From: Erythrobacteraceae bacterium CFH 75059
GTDB lineage: Bacteria > Pseudomonadota > Alphaproteobacteria > Sphingomonadales > Sphingomonadaceae
Direction of reading: 5' to 3'
Length of the DNA: 64,000 nucleotides
NCBI GenBank assembly: GCA_004331795.1
Contig: SJSR01000002.1
Location: 372,001 to 436,000, forward strand
In this document: positions 46,171 through 56,663 of the stretch, piece by piece
How the letters are laid out: each line of letters starts with the position of its first letter
Position numbering within the stretch: the stretch's first letter is position 1
Notes under the pieces: generated by a model
Databases searched by the model: none
What the model was told of the DNA's origin: nothing
Seen by the model: the letters and a program-made list of their open reading frames with translations, nothing else
Program-made: the position numbers and the translations under genes

Positions 46171-46785
46171 TCAGCGGGAGTAAAACTCCACCACCAGGTT
46201 CGGTTCCATCGTCACCGGATAGGGCACCTCGTCGAGCTTCGGCACGCGGGTGAACGTCACCTTGTCGTTGCCATCGGGAACGACATAGTCGGGGATGTCG
46301 CGTTCGGGCAGGCTCTGCGCCTCGATCACCAGCGCCATTTCCTTGGCCTTGGGCCCGAGGCTGATCACGTCGCCGACATCCACACGCCGGCTGGCGATGT
46401 TGCATTTCACGCCGTTGACGCGCACGTGTCCATGGCTGACGAGCTGGCGGGCGGCGAAGATGGTCGGCACGAACTTGGCGCGATAAACCACCATGTCGAG
46501 GCGCCGCTCGAGCAGACCGATGAGGTTCTGGCCCGTGTCGCCGCGCATGCGGCTCGCTTCCTGATAGGTGCGCTTGAACTGCTTCTCCGTGACGTCGCCG
46601 TAATAGCCCTTGAGCTTCTGCTTGGCGCGGAGCTGCAGACCAAAGTCGCTCACCTTGCCCTTGCGGCGCTGCCCGTGCTGGCCGGGGCCGTAGGACCGCT
46701 TGTTGACGGGGGAGTTAGGCCGCCCCCAGATGTTCTCGCCCATGCGGCGATCGAGCTTGTGCTTGGCGCTGGTGCGCTTGGTCAT
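46171..46785 (-). CDS. rpsD: 30S ribosomal protein S4
   Basis: Primary 16S rRNA-binding protein, 204 residues. [28 protein letters not shown] and the S4 domain [30 protein letters not shown] are diagnostic, though each is only partly quoted here by position (about 22-50 and 95-125). AGGAG precedes the ATG at 46785. It is monocistronic in this window, outside any r-protein operon, with a strong terminator and two leader hairpins. Confidence 0.97.
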   Translation of the reverse strand: MTKRTSAKHKLDRRMGENIWGRPNSPVNKRSYGPGQHGQRRKGKVSDFGLQLRAKQKLKGYYGDVTEKQFKRTYQEASRMRGDTGQNLIGLLERRLDMVVYRAKFVPTIFAARQLVSHGHVRVNGVKCNIASRRVDVGDVISLGPKAKEMALVIEAQSLPERDIPDYVVPDGNDKVTFTRVPKLDEVPYPVTMEPNLVVEFYSR

Positions 46786-46805
46786 GGTCGTCTCCTGATC
46801 TGCTG

Positions 46806-46864
46806 GCCGCCGAAGGGTGGCGGCTTCAACCCGGCATCGCACCGCCAGACCCTTGCATCTGGCG
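46806..46864 (-). promoter_or_regulatory. Two-hairpin leader upstream of rpsD
   Basis: Minus-strand hairpins CGCCAGA/TCTGGCG (46864-46843 with inverted arms, 8-base loop) and GCCGCC/GGCGGC (46824-46806, 7-base loop) stand in series just before the AGGAG at 46796-46792. S4 is a known autoregulator of its mRNA in other bacteria; such a role here is inferred from position. Confidence 0.35.
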
Positions 46865-47018
46865 CGGCATCCGCTTCACCGGGGTGCGGAGCCAATTCGC
46901 GAGCGCGGCCGATAGCACATGGCGGCGCGGGGTCAAGCCGCGCGTTCCGGCTCCTGCGGGCGGTTGGGTTGCGCGGCCCGCTCTCGACAAAAGGGCCGGG
47001 TCTCGGCAGGACGGCGCC

Positions 47019-47345
47019 ATGTGCACCTCACGACACGACAGCAACACCATCGCCCCCGAGCGTTGCGAGACGATGGAGCAGGTGCGCGCCGGCGTCGATC
47101 ACACCGACCGGCTGCTCATGGCGCTGCTGGAAAGACGGTTCGGCTACATGCGCGCCGCGGCCCGGATCAAGGAACGACGCGATGCGGTGCGCGACGAGGC
47201 ACGCAAGGCGCAGGTCATCGCCAATGCCCGGCAGGACGCGATCGGACGCGGTGTTCCGGACGATTGCGTGGCTGCCATGTGGGACGTGCTGGTGGAAAGC
47301 TCCATCGCTTACGAGATGGAGGAATGGGACCGGATCAGGCGTTGA
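47019..47345 (+). CDS. Chorismate mutase (AroQ class, monofunctional)
   Basis: 108-residue all-helical enzyme converting chorismate to prephenate for phenylalanine and tyrosine synthesis. MEQVRAGVDHTDRLLMALLERR is followed by AAARIKERRDAVRDEARKAQVI, typical of the AroQ dimer, with catalytic-type Arg and Lys in these helices. The start at 47019 has AGGA upstream. Its tail overlaps the convergent methyltransferase gene by 11 bases. Confidence 0.87.
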   Translation: MCTSRHDSNTIAPERCETMEQVRAGVDHTDRLLMALLERRFGYMRAAARIKERRDAVRDEARKAQVIANARQDAIGRGVPDDCVAAMWDVLVESSIAYEMEEWDRIRR

Positions 47346-48066
47346 TCCGCCGCTCGATCGCCGACAGCGCGCCGCGCAGCGTCCGCACTTCGAGATGGTT
47401 CCAGCTTGCCCGGGTCAGCAGGTTGCGCAGGGTCAGGCGGGTCGCCGCAGCGCGGTCGGCGGGCAGGAAGTAGCCAGCCGGCTCGAGCAGCCGTTCGAAA
47501 TGGGCGATCAACCCGTCGAGTTCGTGTTGCGGCGCCGGCGGTAGCAGCTGTGTCGCCGTGGGCTGGGACAGGCCTTCGGCGGCGGCGGTGAGGCTCCATT
47601 CGTAGGCACAGATCGCAACCGCCTGGGCAAGATTGAGCGAGCCGAAACCGGGATTGATGGGTATGGTCAGGATCGTGCGGGCGAGGGCGACGTCGGCCGT
47701 CTCGAGGCCGGAGCGTTCCGGGCCGAACAGGATGGCGGACCGGCCCGGCAGGGCCGCCATCTGCACCGCCGCCTCACGCGGGGCGAGCACCGGCTTGGTC
47801 ACGCCGCGCTTGCGCACGGTTGTCGCGAACACGTTGCTGCATTCGGCGATGGCGGAGGACACGTCGGGATAGACGCGCGCCGCGGCCAGCACGCTGTCCG
47901 CACCGGCCGCCGCGGGACCCGCCGCAGGATTGGGCCAGCCATCCCGCGGCGCCACCAGACGCAGATCCGTCAGGCCGAAATTGAGCATCGCCCGCGCAGC
48001 CTTGCCGATGTTTTCGCCAAGCTGGGGACGCACGAGAACGATGGCCGGGGCGCGATCGGAATGCAT
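47335..48066 (-). CDS. TrmJ-like tRNA/rRNA 2'-O-methyltransferase (SPOUT)
   Basis: SAM-dependent methyltransferase with a trefoil knot, 243 residues. Motif 1 is ALVRP-like IVLVRPQLGENIGKAARAM, motif 2 ILFGPERSGLETADVALA and motif 3 IPINPGFGSLNLAQAVAICAYEW, as in TrmJ, which methylates the wobble ribose of tRNA. The start at 48066 leaves only AGG as a ribosome-binding hint. It lies at the end of the rpiB-glyA run. Confidence 0.9.
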   Translation of the reverse strand: MHSDRAPAIVLVRPQLGENIGKAARAMLNFGLTDLRLVAPRDGWPNPAAGPAAAGADSVLAAARVYPDVSSAIAECSNVFATTVRKRGVTKPVLAPREAAVQMAALPGRSAILFGPERSGLETADVALARTILTIPINPGFGSLNLAQAVAICAYEWSLTAAAEGLSQPTATQLLPPAPQHELDGLIAHFERLLEPAGYFLPADRAAATRLTLRNLLTRASWNHLEVRTLRGALSAIERRINA

Positions 48067-48114
48067 CCTGCGGCCGATGGCGCAGCGCCGCGCCCGGTGC
48101 AAGATGCGAACGCG

Positions 48115-48336
48115 CTAGCGCTTGATCCGGTTGTAGAAGGCGTAACCCGCCCCCGCCACCAGCCCGAATGGCAGAGTGACCACCGGGAGCAGCGCCCCGG
48201 CCAGTGCACCGATCGCCGCGCCGGCGAGCACGGGCTTCGTCGAGGGGTGCTGGAGCCCGCCCTTTGCCATGGCCGACAGTTCCGCCTTGGCGTCTTCGAC
48301 CAGCCCTGACCTGCCCTTGTGATCGTCGTGTCGCAT
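48115..48336 (-). CDS. Small glycine-rich membrane protein
   Basis: 73 residues. A charged N-terminal half (DHKGRSGLVEDAKAELSAM) precedes a hydrophobic Gly/Ala-rich stretch, KPVLAGAAIGALAGALLPVV then TLPFGLVAGAGYAFYN, suggesting one hairpin or two membrane segments. It begins three bases after the glyA stop and is likely cotranscribed with it. Unknown function. Confidence 0.7.
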   Translation of the reverse strand: MRHDDHKGRSGLVEDAKAELSAMAKGGLQHPSTKPVLAGAAIGALAGALLPVVTLPFGLVAGAGYAFYNRIKR

Positions 48337-48339
48337 TGC

Positions 48340-49650
48340 TCAGCGCTCCGGATAAACGGGAAATCTGTCGCACAGGTCGGCGACCTGCTGCAAGACGGCG
48401 CGTTCCGTGTCGGTGTCGCCGTCGTCGCCGCAGCGGGACACGCCCTTGATCACCTCCGCAATCATGGCGCCGACCTGGCGGAACTCCGCCGGTCCGAACC
48501 CGCGCGTCGTGGCGGCCGGTGTGCCAAGGCGGATGCCGCTGGTGACGAAGGGGGAGCGCGAGTCGAAGGGAATGCTGTTCTTGTTGCAGGTCAGGCGTGC
48601 CCGCTCCAGCGCCTTTTCAGCCGCCTTGCCGGTCACGCCCACAGCCGTCAGGTCGACGAGCATCGAGTGATTGTCCGTGCCACCCGACACGATGCGCAGG
48701 CCGTGCTCCTCGAGGCTGGCCGCCAGGACGCGGGCATTCTCCACCACCCGGTGCGCGTACACGCGGAAGGAGGGTTGCAGAGCTTCGCGGAAGGCCACTG
48801 CCTTGGCGGCGACGACATGCATCAGCGGTCCGCCCTGCAGCCCCGGGAACACGGCGGAATTGAACGCCTTGGCAAGCCCGTCATCGTTGGTCAGGATCAC
48901 CCCCGAACGCGGTCCCCGCAGGCTCTTGTGGGTGGTCGTCGTGACGACGTGCGCGTGCGGGAAGGGCGAGGGGTGCGCGCCGCCCGCCACCAGACCCGAA
49001 ATGTGGCTCATGTCGCACAGCAGGGTGGCGCCCACCTCGTCGGCGATCTGCCGGAAGCGGGCGAAATCCCAGTGCCGGGAATAGGCTGTTCCGCCGCAGA
49101 TGATCAGCTTTGGCCGGTGCTCGCGCGCGGTGCGCTCCACCGCGTCCATGTCGATCCGCTCGTCGTCGCGCCGCACGCCGTAGCTGACCGGCTTGAACCA
49201 CTTGCCGCTGATGTTGACGGGCGATCCATGGGTCAGATGCCCACCCGAGTTCAGGTCCAGACCCATGAAGGTGTCGCCCGGCTCCAGCAGAGCGAGGAAC
49301 ACGGCCTGGTTCATCTGGCTGCCGGAATTGGGCTGCACGTTCGCGTGGGCACAGCCGAAGAGCTGCTTGGCGCGGTCGATGGCGAGGCGTTCGACCGCAT
49401 CCGCATACTCGCAGCCGCCATAGTATCGCTTGCCGGGATAGCCTTCCGCGTACTTGTTGGTGAACACGCTGCCCGTCGCCTCGAGAACGGCCCGGCTCGC
49501 GATGTTCTCGCTGGCGATGAGTTCGATGCCGCTCTGCTGCCGTCGCAGTTCGCCCGCGACGGCCGCATGAACCTCGGGGTCGGTGTCGGCGAGGCTGTTG
49601 CTCCAGAACCCGTCATCGGTGTGTTCGCGCGGTGCGGTGGCGGTGCCCAT
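48340..49650 (-). CDS. glyA: Serine hydroxymethyltransferase
   Basis: PLP enzyme interconverting serine and glycine and charging tetrahydrofolate with one-carbon units, 436 residues. [52 protein letters not shown] and the PLP-lysine motif [16 protein letters not shown] are intact. AAGGA precedes the ATG. It follows rpiB by nine bases. serB, also in the window, supplies its serine. Confidence 0.97.
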   Translation of the reverse strand: MGTATAPREHTDDGFWSNSLADTDPEVHAAVAGELRRQQSGIELIASENIASRAVLEATGSVFTNKYAEGYPGKRYYGGCEYADAVERLAIDRAKQLFGCAHANVQPNSGSQMNQAVFLALLEPGDTFMGLDLNSGGHLTHGSPVNISGKWFKPVSYGVRRDDERIDMDAVERTAREHRPKLIICGGTAYSRHWDFARFRQIADEVGATLLCDMSHISGLVAGGAHPSPFPHAHVVTTTTHKSLRGPRSGVILTNDDGLAKAFNSAVFPGLQGGPLMHVVAAKAVAFREALQPSFRVYAHRVVENARVLAASLEEHGLRIVSGGTDNHSMLVDLTAVGVTGKAAEKALERARLTCNKNSIPFDSRSPFVTSGIRLGTPAATTRGFGPAEFRQVGAMIAEVIKGVSRCGDDGDTDTERAVLQQVADLCDRFPVYPER

Positions 49651-49659
49651 GATTGATCC

Positions 49660-50097
49660 TTATGATGTCAGTTGTGCAAGCTGGTCGACCCGGCGCTGAT
49701 GCCGGCCCCCCGCGAACGGCGTGACGAGGAAGGCTTCGAGACACGCCTTGGCCATGTCCACCCCGACGATCCGCGCGCCGAGCGCCAGCACGTTGGCGTC
49801 GTTGTGTTCACGGGCAAGGCGCGCGGACAGCGGCTCGGTGACGAGCGCACAGCGGATGGACGGAAAACGGTTGACCGCGATCGAGACGCCGATGCCCGAG
49901 CCGCACAGGATCACGCCGCGCTCCGCCTCCCCGTGAGTCACCGCTTCGGCCAGCCGCCGCCCCATGCCCGGATAGTCGATGCTGGCGTCCGTGGCTGGCC
50001 CGAGATCGAGAACATCGCGACTCTGCTCTGCCAGCCACGTGCGCAAGGCTTCTTTCAATTGGAAACCGGCATGATCCGAAGCGATGGCGATGCGCAT
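49660..50097 (-). CDS. rpiB: Ribose 5-phosphate isomerase B
   Basis: Interconverts ribose 5-phosphate and ribulose 5-phosphate. It has 145 residues with IAIASDHAGFQLKEAL, DIDYPG-like ASIDYPGMGRRLAEAV, the catalytic-type Cys in GVILCGSGIGVSIAVNR and EHNDANVLALGARIVG. The start at 50097 is the conserved MRIAIASDH. The paired order rpiB-glyA is common in alphaproteobacteria. Confidence 0.95.
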   Translation of the reverse strand: MRIAIASDHAGFQLKEALRTWLAEQSRDVLDLGPATDASIDYPGMGRRLAEAVTHGEAERGVILCGSGIGVSIAVNRFPSIRCALVTEPLSARLAREHNDANVLALGARIVGVDMAKACLEAFLVTPFAGGRHQRRVDQLAQLTS

Positions 50098-50151
50098 GGC
50101 CGCCACATAGGAAATTTGCCGCGCCGGAACCACCGCAAAAGCGCGCGGATC

Positions 50152-50529
50152 TCAGTTCTCCTCGGCACCTTTCAGGGCGCAACCGATCGCCCTGGCAATC
50201 TCGAGCGGCGAGTAGGGCTTGGGGATTGTCGGGACGTGCCGGAACGGCTCCGGATGCACGGTGTTGCCGTAGCCGGTCGCGAAAATGAAGGCCATGCGCC
50301 GTTCGACAAGCTTGCTGGCAACCGGATAGCTCGGCGATCCGTTGATGTTCACATCGAGGATGGCGAAGTCGAAGCAGCCTTCCGCCGCCGCCGACATTGC
50401 CTCGTCGATGGAGCAGGTCAGGGTCGGCTGCGCCCCTGCATCGGCGAGCAGATCCTCAAGCGTGAAGGCGATGATCGGCTCGTCCTCCAGCACCAGGACC
50501 GATGCGCCTTGCAGAAACCGGAGCGGCAT
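50152..50529 (-). CDS. Single-domain response regulator of the FATGUY type
   Basis: 125-residue receiver with no output domain. Acidic residues are in VLVLEDEP, phospho-acceptor Asp59 is in AILDVNING, and the beta-4 region reads AFIFATGYGN. FATGYG is the hallmark of FATGUY receivers such as SdrG, which relay phosphate in the alphaproteobacterial general stress response. KPYSPLEIARAI follows. It starts two bases after the stop of the adjacent HWE kinase, its probable partner. Confidence 0.88.
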   Translation of the reverse strand: MPLRFLQGASVLVLEDEPIIAFTLEDLLADAGAQPTLTCSIDEAMSAAAEGCFDFAILDVNINGSPSYPVASKLVERRMAFIFATGYGNTVHPEPFRHVPTIPKPYSPLEIARAIGCALKGAEEN

Positions 50530-50531
50530 CC

Positions 50532-52040
50532 TCAGAGCCTCGCTGACATGTGATAGGCAAAGCCATCCGGCTCGAAGTCCAGCCTGGTCGCACTTCCGCT
50601 GCCCAGACCGTGACGGATCAGCCGGCTGCCGAAACCCTTGCGCGCCGGGTTCGTCGCCGGCGGTCCGCCGTGCTCGGTCCAGCACAGGTTGAGGTCCGTG
50701 TGGCTGTCGCGGTTGTCGACCGACCATTGCACGGACACCGTGCCCGTTTCGTTGCTGAGCCCGCCATATTTCAGGGCGTTGGTGGCGAGTTCATGGACGA
50801 TCATGGCCATCGACACCGCCTGCTGCGGTCCGAGCGTGACCTGCGGGCCGTCGACCGCCACGCGCGCCTTCGCCGGCCCGGCGGTCGCGCTGAGCGCGTC
50901 GCAGACGATGTCCTTGAGCTCGGCCGCTTTCCAGCTGCACTGGGTGAGCAGATTGTGCGCGGCCGCCAGGGCGGCAAGGCGCGCGTTGAACGCCTTCATC
51001 GGGCCGGGATCGGTTGCGGCGGCGCTGAAGGTCTGCTGCGCGAGGCTCTGCACAATGGCGAGGGTGTTCTTCACCCGGTGATTCAGCTCGTCGATCAGCA
51101 GCTGCTGCCGCTCGGCCGCCTGATGTTCGGCCGTGACGTCATAGCCCTGGATCAGCACGCCGCTGACATCCTGTCCGTTGAGCCGCACCGGCTGGAACAC
51201 GAATTGCAGCATGAGTTCACGCCGCGCGCGGCCTTCGCCGCCGTAGAGGCTGACCGGCTCCCGCACGCCGAAATAGGGTTCGCCCGTCGCGACCACGGTG
51301 TCGAGGATGTCCAGGAATCCCTGCTCGACAACCTCGGGGAGCGCCTCGGCAACGGTCCGTCCCACCAGGTCGTCACGCATCACCAGCGTCCGGTAGGCCG
51401 CATTCGTCATGACGAAGCGGTGGTCGGCCCCTTCCAGCATGGCCACGAAGCCGGGTGCCTGTTCGAACATGGCGCGCAGCGTCTCGGCCTCGTCCTCCAG
51501 CGCGTTCATCCGCGCGGTGACGGACCGGGCGCGTTCCATCAGCCCGACCTCGTCGCGCAGCCGGCGCAGATTGTGCAGCTCGGTGACGTCCACCGTATGC
51601 TGAAGGAGCTGAACCGCTTCCCCGTGTTCGTCGAGGATGGGCGTGTGCGTCGCGCTCCAGTAGCGCTCGACCATCTCGCCGTTCTCGTCCGCCAGATCAT
51701 AGCGGATGTGCGGCACCTCGTCGACGCGAGCGTCCCGGAAGGTGCGGTCGAAAGAGGCGCGTAGCTGCCGCTGGCTTTCCGAGGCCTCCTCGCTGGGGAA
51801 GGCCTCGAACATCGCGCGACCGATCAGTTCGTCCCGCTGGCGACCCGTGACCGCAAGATAGGCTTCGTTCATCCAGACAATGCGGTAAGCGCGGTCGAGC
51901 ACGACATACGCATTCGGTGAACGGTTGAGCAAATCCTCGTACGGGATCAAGGGCCGGTCTCCTCCGCCGTAAGTCGATGGGCCGGCATGCCTCGTGCCAG
52001 CCAGGCGCCGAAAGTCAACAGGCTGCAACTCTGAAGCCAT
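50532..52040 (-). CDS. HWE-family sensor histidine kinase with two PAS domains
   Basis: Soluble sensor kinase, 502 residues, no membrane segment. PAS1 spans about 34-155 and PAS2 about 190-310. The HWE dimerisation motif is DELNHRVKNTLAIVQSL with His321. The ATPase has MIVHELATNALKYGGLS and the HWE-specific WTEHGGP, then GFGSRLIRHGLG. HWE/HisKA2 kinases often feed the PhyR-EcfG stress pathway. The PAS ligand (flavin, haem or none) cannot be told; no NCRFLQ LOV motif is present. Confidence 0.92.
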   Translation of the reverse strand: MASELQPVDFRRLAGTRHAGPSTYGGGDRPLIPYEDLLNRSPNAYVVLDRAYRIVWMNEAYLAVTGRQRDELIGRAMFEAFPSEEASESQRQLRASFDRTFRDARVDEVPHIRYDLADENGEMVERYWSATHTPILDEHGEAVQLLQHTVDVTELHNLRRLRDEVGLMERARSVTARMNALEDEAETLRAMFEQAPGFVAMLEGADHRFVMTNAAYRTLVMRDDLVGRTVAEALPEVVEQGFLDILDTVVATGEPYFGVREPVSLYGGEGRARRELMLQFVFQPVRLNGQDVSGVLIQGYDVTAEHQAAERQQLLIDELNHRVKNTLAIVQSLAQQTFSAAATDPGPMKAFNARLAALAAAHNLLTQCSWKAAELKDIVCDALSATAGPAKARVAVDGPQVTLGPQQAVSMAMIVHELATNALKYGGLSNETGTVSVQWSVDNRDSHTDLNLCWTEHGGPPATNPARKGFGSRLIRHGLGSGSATRLDFEPDGFAYHMSARL

Positions 52041-52111
52041 GCGCCCAAGCGCCGGAGAGCCGCCCGGATCGTGCAGAGGCGTGCCGGGAACGGACCGGGC
52101 GCCGACGCGCG

Positions 52112-54178
<2,067 letters not shown>

Positions 54179-54201
54179 GTCGCAATCTGATCCATCGTGC
54201 C

Positions 54202-54217
54202 GCGGGAGCGTTCCCGC
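54202..54217 (-). other. Hairpin between dnaG and rpoD
   Basis: GCGGGA/TCCCGC stem with a GCGT-type tetraloop lies in the 45-base dnaG-rpoD gap and has no T-run. It may be an mRNA processing or stability element, as this junction is processed in E. coli; that comparison is inference. Confidence 0.3.
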
Positions 54218-54223
54218 AGCGTG

Positions 54224-56053
54224 TCACGTCTGTCCAACCCTGGGTGCAGGTTTGCCCGCTATGTGGCGCAGGCGGGTGTCAAATTCCAGCTTTCGTTTGC
54301 GCAGGCGCTGCTGCTCGGCGAAGGCGCCTTCCGGATCGGTTGCGAAACGGGCCGTCGCTTCGGCGAGTGCGCGCTCGAGTGCCGGCCGCTCCACCAGCAG
54401 CGTCACCGCCTCGCGCAGCGCGTCGGCAGCCTGCTGCGGATCGCGTTCGGATGCGATCGGCATGGCATCGGCGCTGCCGGCGGGCAATGCCGCCCTGACC
54501 GCCGCGGCAAGAGATGCGCCGTCGCCCGGATGCTCCGCATGGTCGAGCAGGATGTCCGTCGCGGAGGCGAGGCAAGGGTGAAGGCCGGCAAGGCGCGCAA
54601 GTAGGTCCGCGCAGCAGCCGATCGCGTCGGGATGCCGCGCAAGGCCGAGCAGGACGGCGGCGGCGAGCCGGTGACCGTCTCCGCCGCTCTGGCGGGCACG
54701 GAGCGCGGCGGAGGCCTGCTGCGGCACCGCTGAACCCGCCGATCCGGCGCGACCGCGCGTGGCATGGCCTCGCCCCGTGACCTGACGGGGCGGAAAGGCG
54801 AAGGCCGAAAAGCGGTCCATCAGCTCGCGCCGGTACAGGGCGGCGATGTCGCGGTTGCCGATCGCCTCGACATGGCGGAGCAGCCGCGCCTTGAGAGCGG
54901 CCTTCTCCTCCGGGCTTTGCACCGGGGCGGCGTCGCGTTCTGCATGCCACAGGAACTCGACGAGACTGCTCGCCCGGTCGAGAAGGCTCTCCACCGCCTT
55001 TGCGCCGCCAGCCCGGACGAGGTCGTCGGGATCCGCGCCCGGCGGCAGGGACACGATCCGCAGCGACTTGCCGGGCTGGAGCAAGGGGAGCGCCCGCTCC
55101 GCTGCCTTCAACGCCGCCCTCCGCCCCGCCGCGTCGCCGTCGAAGCACAGCAGCGGACAGTCGGCATGGTGCCAGAGCAGGGCGAGCTGTTCGCCCGTCA
55201 GCGCCGTCCCCAGCGCCGCCACCGCCTCGTCCAGGCCGGCCGCCGACAGGGCGACGACGTCCATGTAGCCCTCGACGACGATCAGCCGCCCCTTCGTCCG
55301 CGCAGCCGGAGCCGCACGGTCGAGATTGAAGAGCATGGTCCCCTTGCTGAACAGCGGCGTGTCGGGCGAGTTCAGGTATTTGGGCGCGTTCGGGCGGTCG
55401 CTGATCAGGCGGCCGCCAAAGCCCACGACACGGCCGCGCGCGTCACGGATGGGCAGGGTGATACGGTCGCGAAACCGCTCCACCGCCTGGCCGTCCTCCG
55501 TGACCGACAGCAACCCCGCGGTCACCAGACGTTCGGTGCCCAAGTGGCCGAGAGCAGCGACCAGTTGCCCTCGTGCGGCAGGGGCATAGCCGAAGCCGAA
55601 GCCGCGCAGCACCTCTGCCGGCACCATGCGCGAACGGAGATAGGCCCGCGCGCCTTCCCCCTGGGGTCCGCCGAGCTGGGCGGTGAACCAGTCCTGCGCG
55701 GCGGCGAGCGCCTCGCGCAGGAGGCTGCGCTCGTCCTGCCGTCTGGCGGCCGCCGGATCCGGCTGCGGCACGTCCATGCCCGCCTGCGCCGCCAGTTCGC
55801 GCACGGCATCCATGAAGCCGAGCCCCTGATGATCGGTCAGCCACCGGATGACGTCCCCATGCGCCTGGCAGCCGAAGCAGTGGTAGAACCCCTTCGCGTC
55901 GTTGACGTAGAAGCTGGGCGTCTTCTCCTGGTGGAAGGGACAGCAGGCGCGATACTCGCGCCCGGCCTTCTGCAGGCGGACCGAGCGGCCGATCACGGCG
56001 CTGAGCGTGATGCGGGCGCGCAGCTCGTCGAGCCATTGCGGCGACAGCGTCAT
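54224..56053 (-). CDS. dnaG: DNA primase
   Basis: Synthesises RNA primers at replication forks, 609 residues. The CHC2-type zinc site is Cys38, His41, Cys59, Cys62 (CCPFHQEKTPSF and FYHCFGCQAHG). FGFGYAPA and VGFGGRLI lie in the catalytic core. The TOPRIM domain has VEGYMDVVALSAAGL and CFDGDAAGRRAAL. A C-terminal helicase-interaction region follows an Ala/Arg-rich linker near residue 420. It is 10 bases downstream of yqeY. Confidence 0.96.
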   Translation of the reverse strand: MTLSPQWLDELRARITLSAVIGRSVRLQKAGREYRACCPFHQEKTPSFYVNDAKGFYHCFGCQAHGDVIRWLTDHQGLGFMDAVRELAAQAGMDVPQPDPAAARRQDERSLLREALAAAQDWFTAQLGGPQGEGARAYLRSRMVPAEVLRGFGFGYAPAARGQLVAALGHLGTERLVTAGLLSVTEDGQAVERFRDRITLPIRDARGRVVGFGGRLISDRPNAPKYLNSPDTPLFSKGTMLFNLDRAAPAARTKGRLIVVEGYMDVVALSAAGLDEAVAALGTALTGEQLALLWHHADCPLLCFDGDAAGRRAALKAAERALPLLQPGKSLRIVSLPPGADPDDLVRAGGAKAVESLLDRASSLVEFLWHAERDAAPVQSPEEKAALKARLLRHVEAIGNRDIAALYRRELMDRFSAFAFPPRQVTGRGHATRGRAGSAGSAVPQQASAALRARQSGGDGHRLAAAVLLGLARHPDAIGCCADLLARLAGLHPCLASATDILLDHAEHPGDGASLAAAVRAALPAGSADAMPIASERDPQQAADALREAVTLLVERPALERALAEATARFATDPEGAFAEQQRLRKRKLEFDTRLRHIAGKPAPRVGQT

Positions 56054-56063
56054 GCGGCGCGGC

Positions 56064-56519
56064 TCACTCCGACAGCGCGTCCTTCACCAGCGCGCTGGCG
56101 CGGGCCATGTCGAGGCTCGCGCCGTGCCGCGCCTTCAGGGCGGCCATGACCCTGCCGATGTCTTTTGGCCCCTGCGCTCCCAACTCGTCGCGCAGCCGGG
56201 CGATCGCCTCCTTCATGGCAGCTTCGTCCATCCGTTCGGGAAGGAAGCTTTCGATGACGTTCAGCTCCGCGCGTTCCTGTTCGGCAAGCTCGGTGCGGCC
56301 GCCTTTGGTATAAAGGGCGATGGATTCCTGCCGCTGCTTGGCCATCTTGAGCAGCACGTCCGTGACGAGCGCATCGTCGTCCACCGGCGCAGAGGCCGTC
56401 CGCTGCTCGATGTCGCGATCCTTGATCTTGGCGCCGATCAGCCGGAGCGCCGCAAGACGTTCCTTGTCGCCGGCCTTCATCGCCGCCACCGTTTCGGCCT
56501 TGATCCTGTCTCTCAACAT
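56064..56519 (-). CDS. GatB/YqeY-domain protein
   Basis: 151-residue helical protein related to the tail domain of the GatB amidotransferase subunit; freestanding copies are thought to bind tRNA but have no established reaction. MLRDRIKAETVAAMKAGDKERLAALRLI is the typical start (residues 1-28 only partly quoted), with ESFLPERMDEAAMKEAI and GRVMAALKARHG. GGAG precedes the ATG at 56519. It is first gene of the yqeY-dnaG-rpoD unit and divergent from carA. Confidence 0.93.
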   Translation of the reverse strand: MLRDRIKAETVAAMKAGDKERLAALRLIGAKIKDRDIEQRTASAPVDDDALVTDVLLKMAKQRQESIALYTKGGRTELAEQERAELNVIESFLPERMDEAAMKEAIARLRDELGAQGPKDIGRVMAALKARHGASLDMARASALVKDALSE

Positions 56520-56587
56520 CGGGGTCTCCGTCGCCTGATCCGGGTCCGGGCACTGACAGGCCGGAGCGGCGTTGCCAAGAGCCGCGG

Positions 56588-56616
56588 TTGACGGCCGCCG
56601 CCACAGGCCTTAGCGA
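56588..56616 (+). promoter_or_regulatory. Candidate promoter of carA
   Basis: TTGACG (56588-56593), 17-base spacer, TAGCGA (56611-56616). The predicted start is about 41 bases before the carA ATG. The layout resembles the tRNA-Glu promoter (same -35, same spacing, GC-shifted -10). Confidence 0.45.
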
Positions 56617-56663
56617 CCGCCTCTTAGCACACATCGCCGGCTTGCCACACTTCGGAGCGCTTC

